Part shown: piece by piece, positions 1-8,488 of the stretch
Position numbering within the stretch: position 1 is the first letter of the stretch
Layout: every line of letters starts with the position of its first letter
DNA from: CBDDCX01 sp965226925
GTDB lineage: Bacteria; Gemmatimonadota; Gemmatimonadetes; Longimicrobiales; Gaopeijiaceae
Reading direction: 5' to 3'
NCBI GenBank assembly: GCA_965226925.1
Contig: CBDDEN010000011.1
Coordinates: forward strand, 806,001 to 870,000
DNA length: 64,000 nt
Program-made: the position numbers and the translations under genes
Notes under the pieces: model-generated
What the model was told of the DNA's origin: nothing
What the model saw: only the letters and a program-made list of their open reading frames with translations
The model's database searches: none

Positions 1-614
1 AGGGATGAGTCCTCGATGTCCTTGTACCCCTGCGCCACCTCGTGAGAGCTGAGCGCCGTGCCGCAACGAGGACAGTACGGAACGCTCTTGTACCCCTTGT
101 AGAGCAGTCCACGATCGGCCAACTGTTTCAAGATCCACCAGACGCTCTCCACATAGCTCGAGTGGAACGTGACGTAGGGCCGCGAGTAGTCGAGCCAGTA
201 TCCGATGCGCTCGGAGAGGTTCTCCCAGTCCTCCTTGTACGTGAACACCGAGCTTCGGCAGGCTTCGTTGAACTCGGCGATACCCAGAGCTTCGATCTCC
301 GGTTTACCACTGATTCCCAGCCGCTTTTCGGCCTCGATCTCAACCGGCAAACCGTGCGTATCCCAGCCGGAGATTCGCGTTACACTCCTGCCTTCCATCG
401 TCCGCAGCCGACACACCAGGTCCTTGATGGTGCGGCTGATGATGTGATGGAGGCCGGGCTTGCCGTTCGCCGTGGGCGGTCCCTCGAAGAACACGAAGGG
501 CTCACCGTCCTCCGTCGCTTCGAGCGTCTGGTGGAAGAGATCCTCACTCCTCCAGCGGCCGAGAGTCTCCTCTTCAAGCGCCAGAAGGGCGTCGGGTATC
601 TCGGGATATCGCAT
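1..614 (-). CDS. ileS: Isoleucyl-tRNA synthetase, N-terminal part (cut by window edge)
   Basis: Cytoplasmic class I aminoacyl-tRNA synthetase that charges tRNA-Ile. Only about the first 204 residues are inside the window. The protein begins MRYPEIPDALLALEEETLGR and then shows the HIGH-type signature GPPTANGKPGLHH at about residues 45-57. This is followed by GWDTHGLPVEIEAEKRLGI, diagnostic of IleRS, and by the CP1/zinc-region motif YCPRCGTALSSHEVAQGY near the cut end. The start is the ATG at 614, 25 nt downstream of the punA stop, so it is probably the last gene seen of the yggS-divIVA-punA-ileS run. ValRS or LeuRS are less likely because of the GWDTHGLPVE context. Confidence 0.93.
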   Translation of the reverse strand, partial: MRYPEIPDALLALEEETLGRWRSEDLFHQTLEATEDGEPFVFFEGPPTANGKPGLHHIISRTIKDLVCRLRTMEGRSVTRISGWDTHGLPVEIEAEKRLGISGKPEIEALGIAEFNEACRSSVFTYKEDWENLSERIGYWLDYSRPYVTFHSSYVESVWWILKQLADRGLLYKGYKSVPYCPRCGTALSSHEVAQGYKDIEDSS

Positions 615-639
615 CGATTCGTTCCTGTATTCTGTGGTT

Positions 640-1455
640 TCAGATCCGCGCGACTACGGCCCGGATGAGCTTGGTCAGTTGCGGCTCCGCTTCCACCGCC
701 GTGGCGATGATGGTCTGGACGTCGACCTCGGCAAGGGCGTCCGGAAGGCATTGGTCGGTGATCATGCAGAGGCCCAGGACCCTCATGCCCATGTGCCGGG
801 CGACGATCACCTCGGGTACGGTGGACATCCCCACGACGTCGGCGCCCATCCCCCGCAGCATTCGGTACTCGGCCCGCGTCTCGAGGTTGGGTCCCACCAC
901 CGCCGCATACACACCCCGCCGGAGCGGGATGGACAGTTCCAGGGCCGCCCGCATGGTGACTTGCTGCAGAGCCCGATCGTAGGGCTCGGACATATCGGGG
1001 AATCGCGGACCGAGTTCGTCGATGTTCTCGCCGACCAGCGGATTGTCCCCAAGGAAGTTGATGTGATCATCCAAGACAACGAGGTCGCCGGGCTCCCAAA
1101 GCGGGTGCATTCCCCCGACCGCGCCCGAAACTACGAGCGTTTCGACGCCGAGACTCCCCATGACTCTTACCGGGAGGACGACATCGCGGACGTCATGTCC
1201 CTCGTAGAGGTGGAAGCGACCCTGCATGGCCACGACCGCTTGCCCCTCCAAGGTACCGAACAACAGACTGCCGGAATGGCTCTCGACCGTGGGCACCGGA
1301 AAGTGCGGAATGTCCTCGTAGGAGATCGCCGTTTCCACCTCGATCTCGTCGGCCAGGGCGCCGAGGCCGGTGCCCAGGATGATCCCGATGCGAGGTTCAG
1401 CCGAGAGCCGCTCTCGAATCGCGTGGGTGCTCTCCTGGATGCGATCCCACTCCAT
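640..1455 (-). CDS. punA: Purine nucleoside phosphorylase (NP-II family)
   Basis: Phosphorolysis of purine nucleosides to free base and ribose-1-phosphate (purine salvage, cytoplasm). 271 aa starting MEWDRIQES; the ATG at 1455 lies two bases after the divIVA stop, so I reject the longer frame that reads into divIVA. Family motifs are GIILGTGLGALADEI, HSGSLLFG, QGRFHLYEG, GPNLETRAEYRML and the strongly conserved VGMSTVPEVIVARH. Two base-site positions deviate from mammalian PNP. The NAAGG motif is SGAVGG, and the Asn that contacts the purine is Asp (LCMITDQCLPDAL). In human PNP an Asn-to-Asp change at that site shifts preference to 6-aminopurines, so adenosine or MTA-like specificity is possible. 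Confidence 0.9.
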   Translation of the reverse strand: MEWDRIQESTHAIRERLSAEPRIGIILGTGLGALADEIEVETAISYEDIPHFPVPTVESHSGSLLFGTLEGQAVVAMQGRFHLYEGHDVRDVVLPVRVMGSLGVETLVVSGAVGGMHPLWEPGDLVVLDDHINFLGDNPLVGENIDELGPRFPDMSEPYDRALQQVTMRAALELSIPLRRGVYAAVVGPNLETRAEYRMLRGMGADVVGMSTVPEVIVARHMGMRVLGLCMITDQCLPDALAEVDVQTIIATAVEAEPQLTKLIRAVVARI

Positions 1456-1457
1456 CC

Positions 1458-2201
1458 TCACTCCGACTCCTGCTGGTCTCGCTTCAGAATGGTGGAGAGC
1501 CATAGCGCGTTGTCGGAGCTCGAGCCTTCCGGTTCCTCTCCTTCCGGGCCCTCCTCGGCAACGTCGGCGGAGGACCGTCCTTCCTCATCGGAACCCTCGG
1601 CCGCGTCGGCCGCGGAATCGGCGGCGGCGCTTTCCGAGTCCTCTCCATTCTCGGCAGGCATCTCCAAGCCGTCGCTGCCGTCCTCGTCCGTCACCCAACT
1701 TCCCCGCCCCAAATCGAGGTCGAGGGTGACGTCTTCGAGGGGGGTCCGGTTCGCCTCTACCTCTACCGAGTCCAGTTCCCTCTCGAGCAGGCTCCTGAAG
1801 GCCTTGAGGAATCGAATCCGGTGCCTCTCGAGCTCCTCAAGGGCCGTCCTGCGGTCCGCCAGGAGCTTGTCCGCCTCCTGCACCATATGCTCGATTCGAC
1901 CCCGAGCCTCTCTCTCTAGGAGCTCCGCTTCGCGTTTGGCCTGTTCCTTCACCTCCTGGCGTAGGGCCTGGGCCGTCACCAGCGCCTCCTGAACCGCGTG
2001 CTCACGCCCCTCCTGCCCTTTGACCTGCTCGCCGAGCCGCTCGGAACGCTCCCTCAACTGGAGGTTCTCCTTCACGAGCACCTCCATCCGCTCAGCCACG
2101 AGTTCGAGGAAGACGTCCACCTCCTGGGTTTCATAGCCACGGAGAGCCTTGGCGAAGTCGCCTCGCTTCTTCCGTACGTCCAGCGGTGTGAGCTCGATCA
2201 T
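1458..2201 (-). CDS. DivIVA-domain coiled-coil protein
   Basis: 247 aa. The N-terminus (IELTPLDVRKKRGDFAKALR, then GYETQEVDVFLELVAERMEV) is the DivIVA/GpsB membrane-curvature and septum-binding domain. A coiled coil rich in E, R, Q and L follows to about residue 160. The last about 80 residues are low-complexity and acidic (repeated E, D, S, A, G) and probably disordered. DivIVA proteins act at the septum, the poles or in envelope growth. The ATG overlaps the yggS stop (ATGA at 2198-2201), suggesting translational coupling. The neighbourhood yggS-divIVA-ileS resembles the ylm/divIVA-ileS cluster of Firmicutes, here with punA between divIVA and ileS. Confidence 0.88.
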   Translation of the reverse strand: MIELTPLDVRKKRGDFAKALRGYETQEVDVFLELVAERMEVLVKENLQLRERSERLGEQVKGQEGREHAVQEALVTAQALRQEVKEQAKREAELLEREARGRIEHMVQEADKLLADRRTALEELERHRIRFLKAFRSLLERELDSVEVEANRTPLEDVTLDLDLGRGSWVTDEDGSDGLEMPAENGEDSESAAADSAADAAEGSDEEGRSSADVAEEGPEGEEPEGSSSDNALWLSTILKRDQQESE

Positions 2202-2905
2202 GCCGTGCGTCCTCCGAAAAGAGCGGTCCCTAGGCGTATCATCGTGCTGCCTTCCTCTATCGCGATCTCGAAATCGTTGGTCATCCCCATCGAGAGCTCC
2301 TCTGCGGTGTATCCGTCCGAGCCCCGGAGTTCATCGTTGATCTCGCGCAGAGCCCTAAACGTGCCTCGTAGCACGGTCTCATCATCGGTCAACGGAGCCA
2401 TCGTCATGAGGCCCCTGATCTGCAATCCCGGCAACTCGAGGATCTCCCAGAGGTCGCCCCCGATCTCCCGACCCTGCAGACCGCTCTTGGTTTCCTCACC
2501 GGAGGTGTTCACCTGAATGAGCACGGCTTGCCTCCCCCCGGCCTCCTCCGCCGCGTTCGAGACACGACGGGCCAATCTGAGGGAATCGACCGAATGGACG
2601 AGCCCCGCTACCCCCACGACGCGCGCGGCTTTTCGGCTCTGCAGGTGGCCGATCATATGCCAACGCACCCGGGTATCGCCGACTGCCGCCGCTTTCTCAG
2701 CGAGGTCCTCGACACGGTTCTCGCCCAGATCGAAAAGCCCGTGCGCAAGAGCGGCTCGAACCGCATCCAACGGGTGGGCCTTGGTCACCGCCACGAGCGT
2801 GACCTCGCCCGGATCCCGGCCACTCCGTTCGGCGGCACGGGCGATCCTCTCCCGAATCGCTCCGAGAGAGCGTTCTATCCGTGCCTCGTACACAGGCGTG
2901 ATCAT
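2198..2905 (-). CDS. yggS: YggS family pyridoxal phosphate homeostasis protein
   Basis: 235 aa; the COG0325 PLP-binding protein family, which buffers pyridoxal 5'-phosphate rather than catalysing a known reaction. It is a single alanine-racemase-like TIM barrel. Visible motifs are VTLVAVTKAHP (the Lys that forms the PLP Schiff base), LGENRVEDLAEKAA, WHMIGHLQSRKA, QVNTSGEETKSGL, the GLMTMAPL strand, and SMGMTNDFEIAIEEGSTMIRLG (phosphate-binding end). Length is normal. It is the first gene of the yggS-divIVA-punA-ileS run and lies directly downstream of the tonB terminator. Confidence 0.92.
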   Translation of the reverse strand: MITPVYEARIERSLGAIRERIARAAERSGRDPGEVTLVAVTKAHPLDAVRAALAHGLFDLGENRVEDLAEKAAAVGDTRVRWHMIGHLQSRKAARVVGVAGLVHSVDSLRLARRVSNAAEEAGGRQAVLIQVNTSGEETKSGLQGREIGGDLWEILELPGLQIRGLMTMAPLTDDETVLRGTFRALREINDELRGSDGYTAEELSMGMTNDFEIAIEEGSTMIRLGTALFGGRTA

Positions 2906-2956
2906 TCTATCGCATCGCTAGGGGAGACGGTACTGGTGAGAGGATACGGTACTGGT

Positions 2957-2990
2957 AAAAAAGGACCCAGCCGGCGTGGCCGGCGGGGTC
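2957..2990 (-). terminator. Intrinsic terminator of the exbB-exbD-exbD-tonB operon
   Basis: On the minus strand, 29 nt past the tonB stop, a GC-rich hairpin has stem arms GACCC and GCCGGC pairing with GCCGGC and GGGTC around a 3-nt loop (2964-2990). A run of six T follows (the complement of A2957-2962). This is the clearest rho-independent terminator in the window and separates the tonB operon from yggS. Confidence 0.85.
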
Positions 2991-3018
2991 GCAATTCGGA
3001 AACCCTCGAACCCGGCTT

Positions 3019-3705
3019 CTAACGGACCTCGAAGGTAATCGGAATCTGCACCCAGACCTTGACCACCTTGTCGCGGTTCAGAGCCGGTGTGAACTCGTAA
3101 ACGCCCGCAACCTCGAGAGCCGCCTCGTCGAGTTGCTCGTGCCCCGAGCTGCGAGAGATCCTCTTGTCGAGGACTCGGCCCTGTTCGGAGATGAAGAACC
3201 AGACCAACGCCTGCCCACCGATGCCGGCATCACGCAGGATGGGCGGATAGGCTCTCATCATGGCAGCGACCACCTCCCGTCGGTTCTTGATCTCCGGCCT
3301 CACCGTCATGGGAGTGAAGACCGGAGCAGCTGCAATGTCCGTTGCAGCTGCGGTAGGCGGTGGCGGCAGGTCCTCGACCGGGTTTTCCTCGAACGTCGTC
3401 GGGGCGATCGTGATGTCCTCGTCGACCGCCGCGGTCGCGATCACCGGCGTCGCCGGTCGAGAGATCGCCTGCGGCGGCGGCGGAATCTCGATCTCGGGCG
3501 GAAGCTCGATGGTCTCGAGTTCTTCACTCGTGAACGACACGTCCTCAGCCGTCAGCGTGGGCCAGAACTGGAACATCAGGAAGTGGACCACCGTCGCGGC
3601 GATCATGGATCCCCAGAACCACGAACTGAACGACCGCTTGAATCTGTCGTTCTCGGTCTCGAATGTGCCCTTAGCACCCTCGGACGGCACAGCTTGAGCG
3701 CTCAT
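3019..3705 (-). CDS. tonB: TonB family energy transducer
   Basis: 228 aa. It has an N-terminal cytoplasmic stretch, one transmembrane segment (about residues 30-50, SSWFWGSMIAATVVHFLMFQ), a proline-rich periplasmic spacer (PPEIEIPPPPQAIS, LPPPPTAAATD), and a C-terminal TonB domain (about 150-228) with YPPILRDAGIGGQALVWFFI and the final GVYEFTPALNRDKVVKVWVQ. It couples the proton motive force, harvested by ExbB/ExbD, to TonB-dependent outer-membrane receptors, which implies a diderm envelope. The ATG overlaps the upstream exbD stop (ATGA). The spacer is short compared with E. coli TonB. Confidence 0.9.
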   Translation of the reverse strand: MSAQAVPSEGAKGTFETENDRFKRSFSSWFWGSMIAATVVHFLMFQFWPTLTAEDVSFTSEELETIELPPEIEIPPPPQAISRPATPVIATAAVDEDITIAPTTFEENPVEDLPPPPTAAATDIAAAPVFTPMTVRPEIKNRREVVAAMMRAYPPILRDAGIGGQALVWFFISEQGRVLDKRISRSSGHEQLDEAALEVAGVYEFTPALNRDKVVKVWVQIPITFEVR

Positions 3706-4148
3706 CGTCTTTCCCTCGTCATACGTTGCTCGAGCTCGGTGGCGAATACCACTCGGACTACTCCTGCGGCGACCAACTGCTTCTGGATCTGGTCGATGGT
3801 GTTGTAGGTGACCTCTCGATCTCCGCGGATCGAGATGACCAACGCCCGGTCCGAGGAGGCATACAGGGGGCCAACCGCCGGGGCAATCTCACCCATGCGG
3901 TATGGCCGGTCGTTCATGAAGACACTGCCATCCCGCTCCACCCAGATGTTCAGGATGTTCTTCGCCTTCTCGTCGATCTTCTCGGTGGCCTCGGCCTCGG
4001 CCCAGACGATGGGCCGATTCTTGTCGTTCTGGAAAACCGTCGTCACCATGAAGAAAATCAGCAGCAGGAACGCAATGTCGGCCAAGGACGAGGAGGGCAC
4101 GTCCGACGACACCTTCGACTTGCGCGAGAATCCGCCTCTCATCGCCAT
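3702..4148 (-). CDS. exbD: ExbD/TolR family biopolymer transport protein (copy 2)
   Basis: 148 aa; one N-terminal transmembrane helix with the conserved core DVPSSSLADIAFLLLIFFMV, which contains the membrane-embedded Asp needed for proton-driven force generation. A periplasmic domain follows, ending with a segment rich in Gln, Val and Arg. It works with ExbB/TolQ to energise TonB. Two ExbD genes in tandem suggest a heteromeric ExbD pair. The stop overlaps the tonB start by 4 nt, and the start lies 5 nt from the end of the first exbD. Confidence 0.92.
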   Translation of the reverse strand: MAMRGGFSRKSKVSSDVPSSSLADIAFLLLIFFMVTTVFQNDKNRPIVWAEAEATEKIDEKAKNILNIWVERDGSVFMNDRPYRMGEIAPAVGPLYASSDRALVISIRGDREVTYNTIDQIQKQLVAAGVVRVVFATELEQRMTRERR

Positions 4149-4153
4149 TGTCG

Positions 4154-4579
4154 TCAGCCTTCCAGCAACTGTAGGGAGATACGCTGGGCGCCAGCCGTGT
4201 GGAGAGCGTCCAAGACGTCGATCATGAACTTGTACGGTGCGTCGGGATGCGTCTTCAGCGCCGCGATGAGGTTCTCGTTCTCTGCCACTTCCTGACGCCA
4301 GATGCCCTCGATGTCGTCCGGCCGTACCTGCTGGATCTGTGGGCTTTCACCACGCTTCAGGTCGACGATGCCGTTGGCCTGAATGATGATGTGGATGATG
4401 TTCTTCTGGCTTACCTGGACCTCTTCAGCTTCCTCGGGAAGGACGATGGCGAGGCCCTTGTCCTTCGGGAAGGTCGTGGTCACCAGAAAGAAGATCAGTA
4501 GCAGGAAAGCGATGTCCGCCATGGACGAGGTCGGGACCTCGTCGCTGACCTTCGACTTCTTGTTGTTGAGAACGGCCAT
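4154..4579 (-). CDS. exbD: ExbD/TolR family biopolymer transport protein (copy 1)
   Basis: 141 aa paralogue of the next gene. The transmembrane motif EVPTSSMADIAFLLLIFFLV near residues 14-33 carries the proton-channel Asp. The short periplasmic domain (residues 45-141) ends TAGAQRISLQLLEG. Second gene of the exbB-exbD-exbD-tonB operon. The two ExbDs share the membrane core but diverge outside it, so they are probably not a recent duplication. Confidence 0.92.
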   Translation of the reverse strand: MAVLNNKKSKVSDEVPTSSMADIAFLLLIFFLVTTTFPKDKGLAIVLPEEAEEVQVSQKNIIHIIIQANGIVDLKRGESPQIQQVRPDDIEGIWRQEVAENENLIAALKTHPDAPYKFMIDVLDALHTAGAQRISLQLLEG

Positions 4580-4648
4580 TCTTCAAGCCCCCGTGTATGT
4601 GCCAGCTACCGGCAACGCGCCGGAAAGGTTCCTCTAGTCCTGTACGGG

Positions 4649-5371
4649 TCAGGCGCCGCCGGATCCCGTCGCCCCGGGTGCGGGTGCCGAAGGCGCAGAG
4701 CGCCGTGCACCGACTCCCGCCGGAGCGGCCTTCATGTCTCTGAGATCGTAGGCGAGATCGAGCACCTTCTGCGCCCCCTGCTCCATGTCGATGATCAACA
4801 TGTCTATGCGGGAGACGAAGAAGTTGTACGCAATGTTGACCGGGATCGCGATCAACAAGCCTGTCGCGGTCGTCAGGAGCGCGACCTTGATCCCGCCGGC
4901 GACCAGCGTCGGATCCACGTCGCCTGCGGCCTCGATGGCCGCGAAGGCGAGGATCATCCCGACCACGGTGCCCAAGAAACCCATGAGCGGCGCAACGTTG
5001 GCAACGGTCGCGAGAATCACGAGCCCTCGCTCCAAGAAGCCCAGCTCGATCGTCCCCGTGGTCTTGATGGCCTGAGCCATTTCCTGCATCTCGACCTCAT
5101 CGGCCTTGATCTTTCGGAGACCCGCCACAAGGATGGCGGCTGCCGGTCCCGGCCGGGAGGACGCAAGCTGCAGCGCCTCGTCGAGCCGTCCGGCGTGCGC
5201 GGCCTCGTCGACCTCGGCGAGCACGGCTTGCGTGCTGTGGTGGGCTATCCAGAGAGTCCAGGCCTTCGCGATCATCACACCGAGTGCGATGAGCGAGCAA
5301 AGGACCAACGGATACATCATCAGACCGCCATCGGCGAACAGTGACAGAATATCGTATTGACTCGCGTCCAA
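4649..5371 (-). CDS. exbB: ExbB/TolQ/MotA proton channel family protein
   Basis: 240 aa inner-membrane protein with three predicted transmembrane helices: GGLMMYPLVLCSLIALGVMI near the N-terminus, then LVILATVANVAPLMGFLGTV, then VALLTTATGLLIAIPVNIAY. The central GTVVGMI motif is family-typical. A low-complexity Ala/Pro/Gly tail follows residue 215. With the two ExbD proteins it forms the proton-driven motor that energises TonB. The start is TTG, chosen because AAAGGAG lies 6 nt upstream. As the first gene of the operon it is preceded by a 162-bp gap that should hold the promoter, although I see no convincing -35/-10 pair. Confidence 0.9.
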   Translation of the reverse strand: MDASQYDILSLFADGGLMMYPLVLCSLIALGVMIAKAWTLWIAHHSTQAVLAEVDEAAHAGRLDEALQLASSRPGPAAAILVAGLRKIKADEVEMQEMAQAIKTTGTIELGFLERGLVILATVANVAPLMGFLGTVVGMILAFAAIEAAGDVDPTLVAGGIKVALLTTATGLLIAIPVNIAYNFFVSRIDMLIIDMEQGAQKVLDLAYDLRDMKAAPAGVGARRSAPSAPAPGATGSGGA

Positions 5372-5533
5372 GCGACGCTCCTTTGTGCAACGGTCTTGGT
5401 ACCGTCGACCCGCGAACGGTCATCTCCGAGAAAGACGGGCCAATCTAGTGCGCGTTCCCGGAAATTCCTAGACCACCTTTAGGGTCTTACGAAAACTCAG
5501 TATTCGGGCTTTCAGACGGTCTCGCAAGCGCAC

Positions 5534-6331
5534 CTACGCGAGACTGGGAGTCAGCGCCGCCTGACGTTCCGGCAATGTCCCCCCCAGGATCTCCCTCAGG
5601 CGGGCGGATTCCACATCCCGCTCCAACCGGCCGCGCAGCGCGACCGACACCCGCGCGGTCTCTTCGCTCACCACGACGACCAAGGCGTCGGTCTCCTCGC
5701 TCAGGCCGATGGCTGCGCGATGGCGGGTGCCCAGGGACTTGCCGGCGACCGCGTACTGAGTCAGCGGAAGGATGGCACCGGCGGCTCGTATCTCGTCTCC
5801 CACAATGATCACGGCTCCATCGTGCAAAGGGCTTCCGGGCGTGAAGATGGTCTGGAGCATTTCGGAAGAAACCGTGACCCGCTCGCGGCTACCCGTCTGA
5901 GCATACTCGTCGAGGCCGACTTTCTGCTCGATGGCGATGATGGCTCCGAGCTTCTTGCGGGAGAGCTCTTCGACGCCATGGACGATCTCGTCGATCAGTA
6001 GCCCCCCCTGCATGGGGCTGACCATGCGGATCAATCGACTCTGACCGAGACGGCTCAGCGCGGTCCTCAGTTCGGGCTGAAAAACGACCAGCGCCGCGAT
6101 GACGCCGTATTGGAAGACCGACTCGAGGATGTACTCGATGAGGGTCAGCCGGAGGACCTGCGACACGAGATAGGCGGCCGCCAAGACGAGCAACCCAAGC
6201 AGAATTTGCATCGCTCGGGTACGCTGGATGATCAGCAGAACCCGGTAGAGCAGAAACCCGACGATGAGGATTTCGACGAGGTCGAGCCACCCCGGAAGGA
6301 AGAACTGCATCTGATTCCAGAGTCGGGACAC
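5534..6331 (-). CDS. cdaA: Diadenylate cyclase (CdaA/DacA type)
   Basis: 265 aa membrane enzyme that makes cyclic di-AMP from two ATP. The N-terminal about 90 residues contain hydrophobic helices (WLDLVEILIVGFLLYRVLLI; LLGLLVLAAAYLVSQVL). The DAC domain follows with both signatures, DGAVII and GTRHRAAIGLSEETDA, i.e. the catalytic DGA and RHR motifs. It is 3 bp downstream of ftsH in the same orientation rather than beside cdaR/glmM as in Firmicutes. The presence of c-di-AMP synthesis implies potassium or osmotic homeostasis signalling. A C-terminal about 25-residue extension ends with PERQAALTPSLA. Confidence 0.93.
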   Translation of the reverse strand: MSRLWNQMQFFLPGWLDLVEILIVGFLLYRVLLIIQRTRAMQILLGLLVLAAAYLVSQVLRLTLIEYILESVFQYGVIAALVVFQPELRTALSRLGQSRLIRMVSPMQGGLLIDEIVHGVEELSRKKLGAIIAIEQKVGLDEYAQTGSRERVTVSSEMLQTIFTPGSPLHDGAVIIVGDEIRAAGAILPLTQYAVAGKSLGTRHRAAIGLSEETDALVVVVSEETARVSVALRGRLERDVESARLREILGGTLPERQAALTPSLA

Positions 6332-6334
6332 GTT

Positions 6335-8446
6335 CTATTCGCTAGAGGCCTGTGGATCCTCGGCCACGAGCCGCACCACCGGGGTGCGGACCGTGTCGGG
6401 ACTCGACTCCTCGGCGCCGGACTCGTCGTGGTTCGCACCTTCCGGAGGGGTCCCCTCCAGGACCATGCCTTCTTCGACGGCTTCGCCGTCGGCCTCCCCT
6501 TCGTAGACCGGAGCTTCGTCCGAAGCAGGTGGGGACGCTGCGCCTTCTTCTGCAACGTCGGGATCCGCCAGGGGCGGCAGCTCCTCGCCCGCGTTCAAGG
6601 CAGCGACGTCGGCGGCATCCAGCGTCTCTCGGTCCAGAAGGGCCTGCGCCAGGACTTCGAGGAGATCTCGATGCTCGGCCACGAGCTCGCGGGCGTGCTC
6701 GTGGGCTTCGTCGAGCACGCGTTTGATCTCCTGATCTACCTGTTGGGAGGTGTGCTCCGAAACCTCCCTGCGTTGAACCAGCTCGCGACCCAGGAAGACC
6801 TCCTGGTCCCCCTGACCGATCGCCATGAGACCGATGATTTCCGACATACCGAAGCGAGTCACCATCTGCCGGGCCAACGCCGTGGCACTCTCGATGTCGT
6901 TGCCCGCGCCGGTCGTGATCTGTTCGGCGCCGAAGACCATCTCCTCGGCCACACGCCCGCCGAAGAGCATGCACAACTGCCCTTCGAGCCACTTCTTTGT
7001 GTAGGAATGGCGATCCTCCTGCGGGAGACTCGCCGTAATCCCCAGGGCGCGCCCACGAGGTACGATGGTGACCTTATGGACCGGATCCAGACCGGGCAGT
7101 CGAAGTCCGATCACCGCGTGGCCGGCCTCGTGGTACGCCGTGAGCTTTCGTTCCGAGTCCGTGAGCACCATGCTGCGGCGCTCGGCCCCCAGCATGACTT
7201 TGTCCCTGGCCTCTTCGAAGTGAGCCATGCTCACCTTGGTGCTTCCGTCACGGGCAGCGAGAAGAGCGGCCTCGTTGCAGATGTTGGCCAGGTCCGCTCC
7301 GCTCAAGCCCGGAGTGCCCTTGGCCACGATCTTGAGCTCGACGTCACCCGCCAGCGGCAGCTTCTTCGCGTGGACCCGCAGAATCCCCTCCCTTCCGCGG
7401 ACGTCGGGAAGGTCCACCACGACCTGGCGGTCGAAACGGCCGGGCCGCAGGAGTGCGGGATCGAGCACGTCCGGTCGGTTGGTCGCGGCCAACAGAATCA
7501 CACCCTCATTGGCCTCGAAGCCGTCCATTTCAACGAGCAGGGCATTGAGGGTCTGTTCGCGCTCGTCATGTCCCCCACCCAGGCCGGCTCCGCGGTGCCG
7601 TCCGACGGCATCGATCTCGTCGATGAAGATAATGCAGGGAGCGTGCGCCTTGCCCTGCTCGAACAAGTCCCGGACCCGGGACGCCCCGACGCCGACGAAC
7701 ATCTCCACGAAGTCGGATCCCGACATCTGGAAGAAGGGTCTTCCGGCCTCTCCCGCCACTGCCCTGGCCAACAGCGTCTTACCGGTTCCCGGAGGGCCGA
7801 CAAGCAGGACACCTTTGGGCAGCCGCCCGCCCAGACGCGAGAACCGCTGCGGGTCTTTCAGGAACTCGATGATCTCTTCGAGCTCCTCCTTGGCTTCATC
7901 CGCCCCGGCGATGTCCGCGAAGGTGACCTTGGGCGTATCCGGCGAGATCAGCTTGGCCTTGGACCGGCCGAACTGGAATGCCCGATTCCCGCCACCCTGC
8001 ATGGTACGGAAGATCCAGATCCAGAACGCGATGAAGAGCAGCCAGGGCAAGGCGCCCAAAAGAAGGGTTCCCCACCCGCGCGTCTGCAGCTTACCCGAGA
8101 TCTCGATGTCCTGCTGTTCCAACTCGGCAAGAAGCTCAGCCGTGATCTCGCCGGGGAGCATGACCGTGAACTTCTGAAACTCCTGACCCTCCACGATGCG
8201 GGGCGCTCGAAGCTCGCCCTCGATCATCAGGCTCTCGACGATCGTGACCTCAAGAATGTTGTTCGCGGCGAGTTGGCTCTTGAACTCGGTGTACGTGAAT
8301 TCGATTGATGCGTCCTCTTGCCCGCGCATGAACTGGAACGCGAGGGCGGTCATCAGGACGAGCAGCAGCCAGAAGGCCCCGGTCCGAGAGAACCGGTTCA
8401 TCGGCGAGCCGTCCTTCGGGTTACGAAGTGGGTCTTGTTCAGCCAT
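6335..8446 (-). CDS. ftsH: ATP-dependent zinc metalloprotease FtsH
   Basis: 703 aa membrane-anchored AAA+ protease that degrades misfolded membrane and regulatory proteins. It shows a first transmembrane helix (FWLLLVLMTALAFQF), a periplasmic domain, and a second helix (LLLGALPWLLFIAFWIWIFR). The AAA domain has Walker A GPPGTGKT, Walker B IIFIDEIDAVGRHRG and the second region of homology ATNRPDVLDPALLRPGRFDR. The M41 peptidase zinc site HEAGH is in the C-terminal half. The last about 100 residues are an acidic, probably disordered tail, longer than in E. coli FtsH. It sits in the tilS-hpt-ftsH order seen in many bacteria. Confidence 0.96.
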   Translation of the reverse strand: MAEQDPLRNPKDGSPMNRFSRTGAFWLLLVLMTALAFQFMRGQEDASIEFTYTEFKSQLAANNILEVTIVESLMIEGELRAPRIVEGQEFQKFTVMLPGEITAELLAELEQQDIEISGKLQTRGWGTLLLGALPWLLFIAFWIWIFRTMQGGGNRAFQFGRSKAKLISPDTPKVTFADIAGADEAKEELEEIIEFLKDPQRFSRLGGRLPKGVLLVGPPGTGKTLLARAVAGEAGRPFFQMSGSDFVEMFVGVGASRVRDLFEQGKAHAPCIIFIDEIDAVGRHRGAGLGGGHDEREQTLNALLVEMDGFEANEGVILLAATNRPDVLDPALLRPGRFDRQVVVDLPDVRGREGILRVHAKKLPLAGDVELKIVAKGTPGLSGADLANICNEAALLAARDGSTKVSMAHFEEARDKVMLGAERRSMVLTDSERKLTAYHEAGHAVIGLRLPGLDPVHKVTIVPRGRALGITASLPQEDRHSYTKKWLEGQLCMLFGGRVAEEMVFGAEQITTGAGNDIESATALARQMVTRFGMSEIIGLMAIGQGDQEVFLGRELVQRREVSEHTSQQVDQEIKRVLDEAHEHARELVAEHRDLLEVLAQALLDRETLDAADVAALNAGEELPPLADPDVAEEGAASPPASDEAPVYEGEADGEAVEEGMVLEGTPPEGANHDESGAEESSPDTVRTPVVRLVAEDPQASSE

Positions 8447-8488
8447 TTGTTTCTGCTACACCAGGAAGGGCGCCGGAGTCCCCAACGC

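Noticed and set aside
460..1992. 510-codon plus-strand open frame
   Set aside because: Antisense to ileS, punA and divIVA; the protein has no recognisable domain and is Ser/Arg/Pro-rich.
2926..2956. Repeated ACGGTACTGGT motif upstream of yggS
   Set aside because: Two short copies next to a terminator; no known operator matches and it may be chance.
6110..8308. 732-codon open frame on the plus strand across ftsH
   Set aside because: It is exactly antisense to ftsH, whose AAA and protease motifs are certain; such long shadows are expected in high-GC sequence with strong codon bias.
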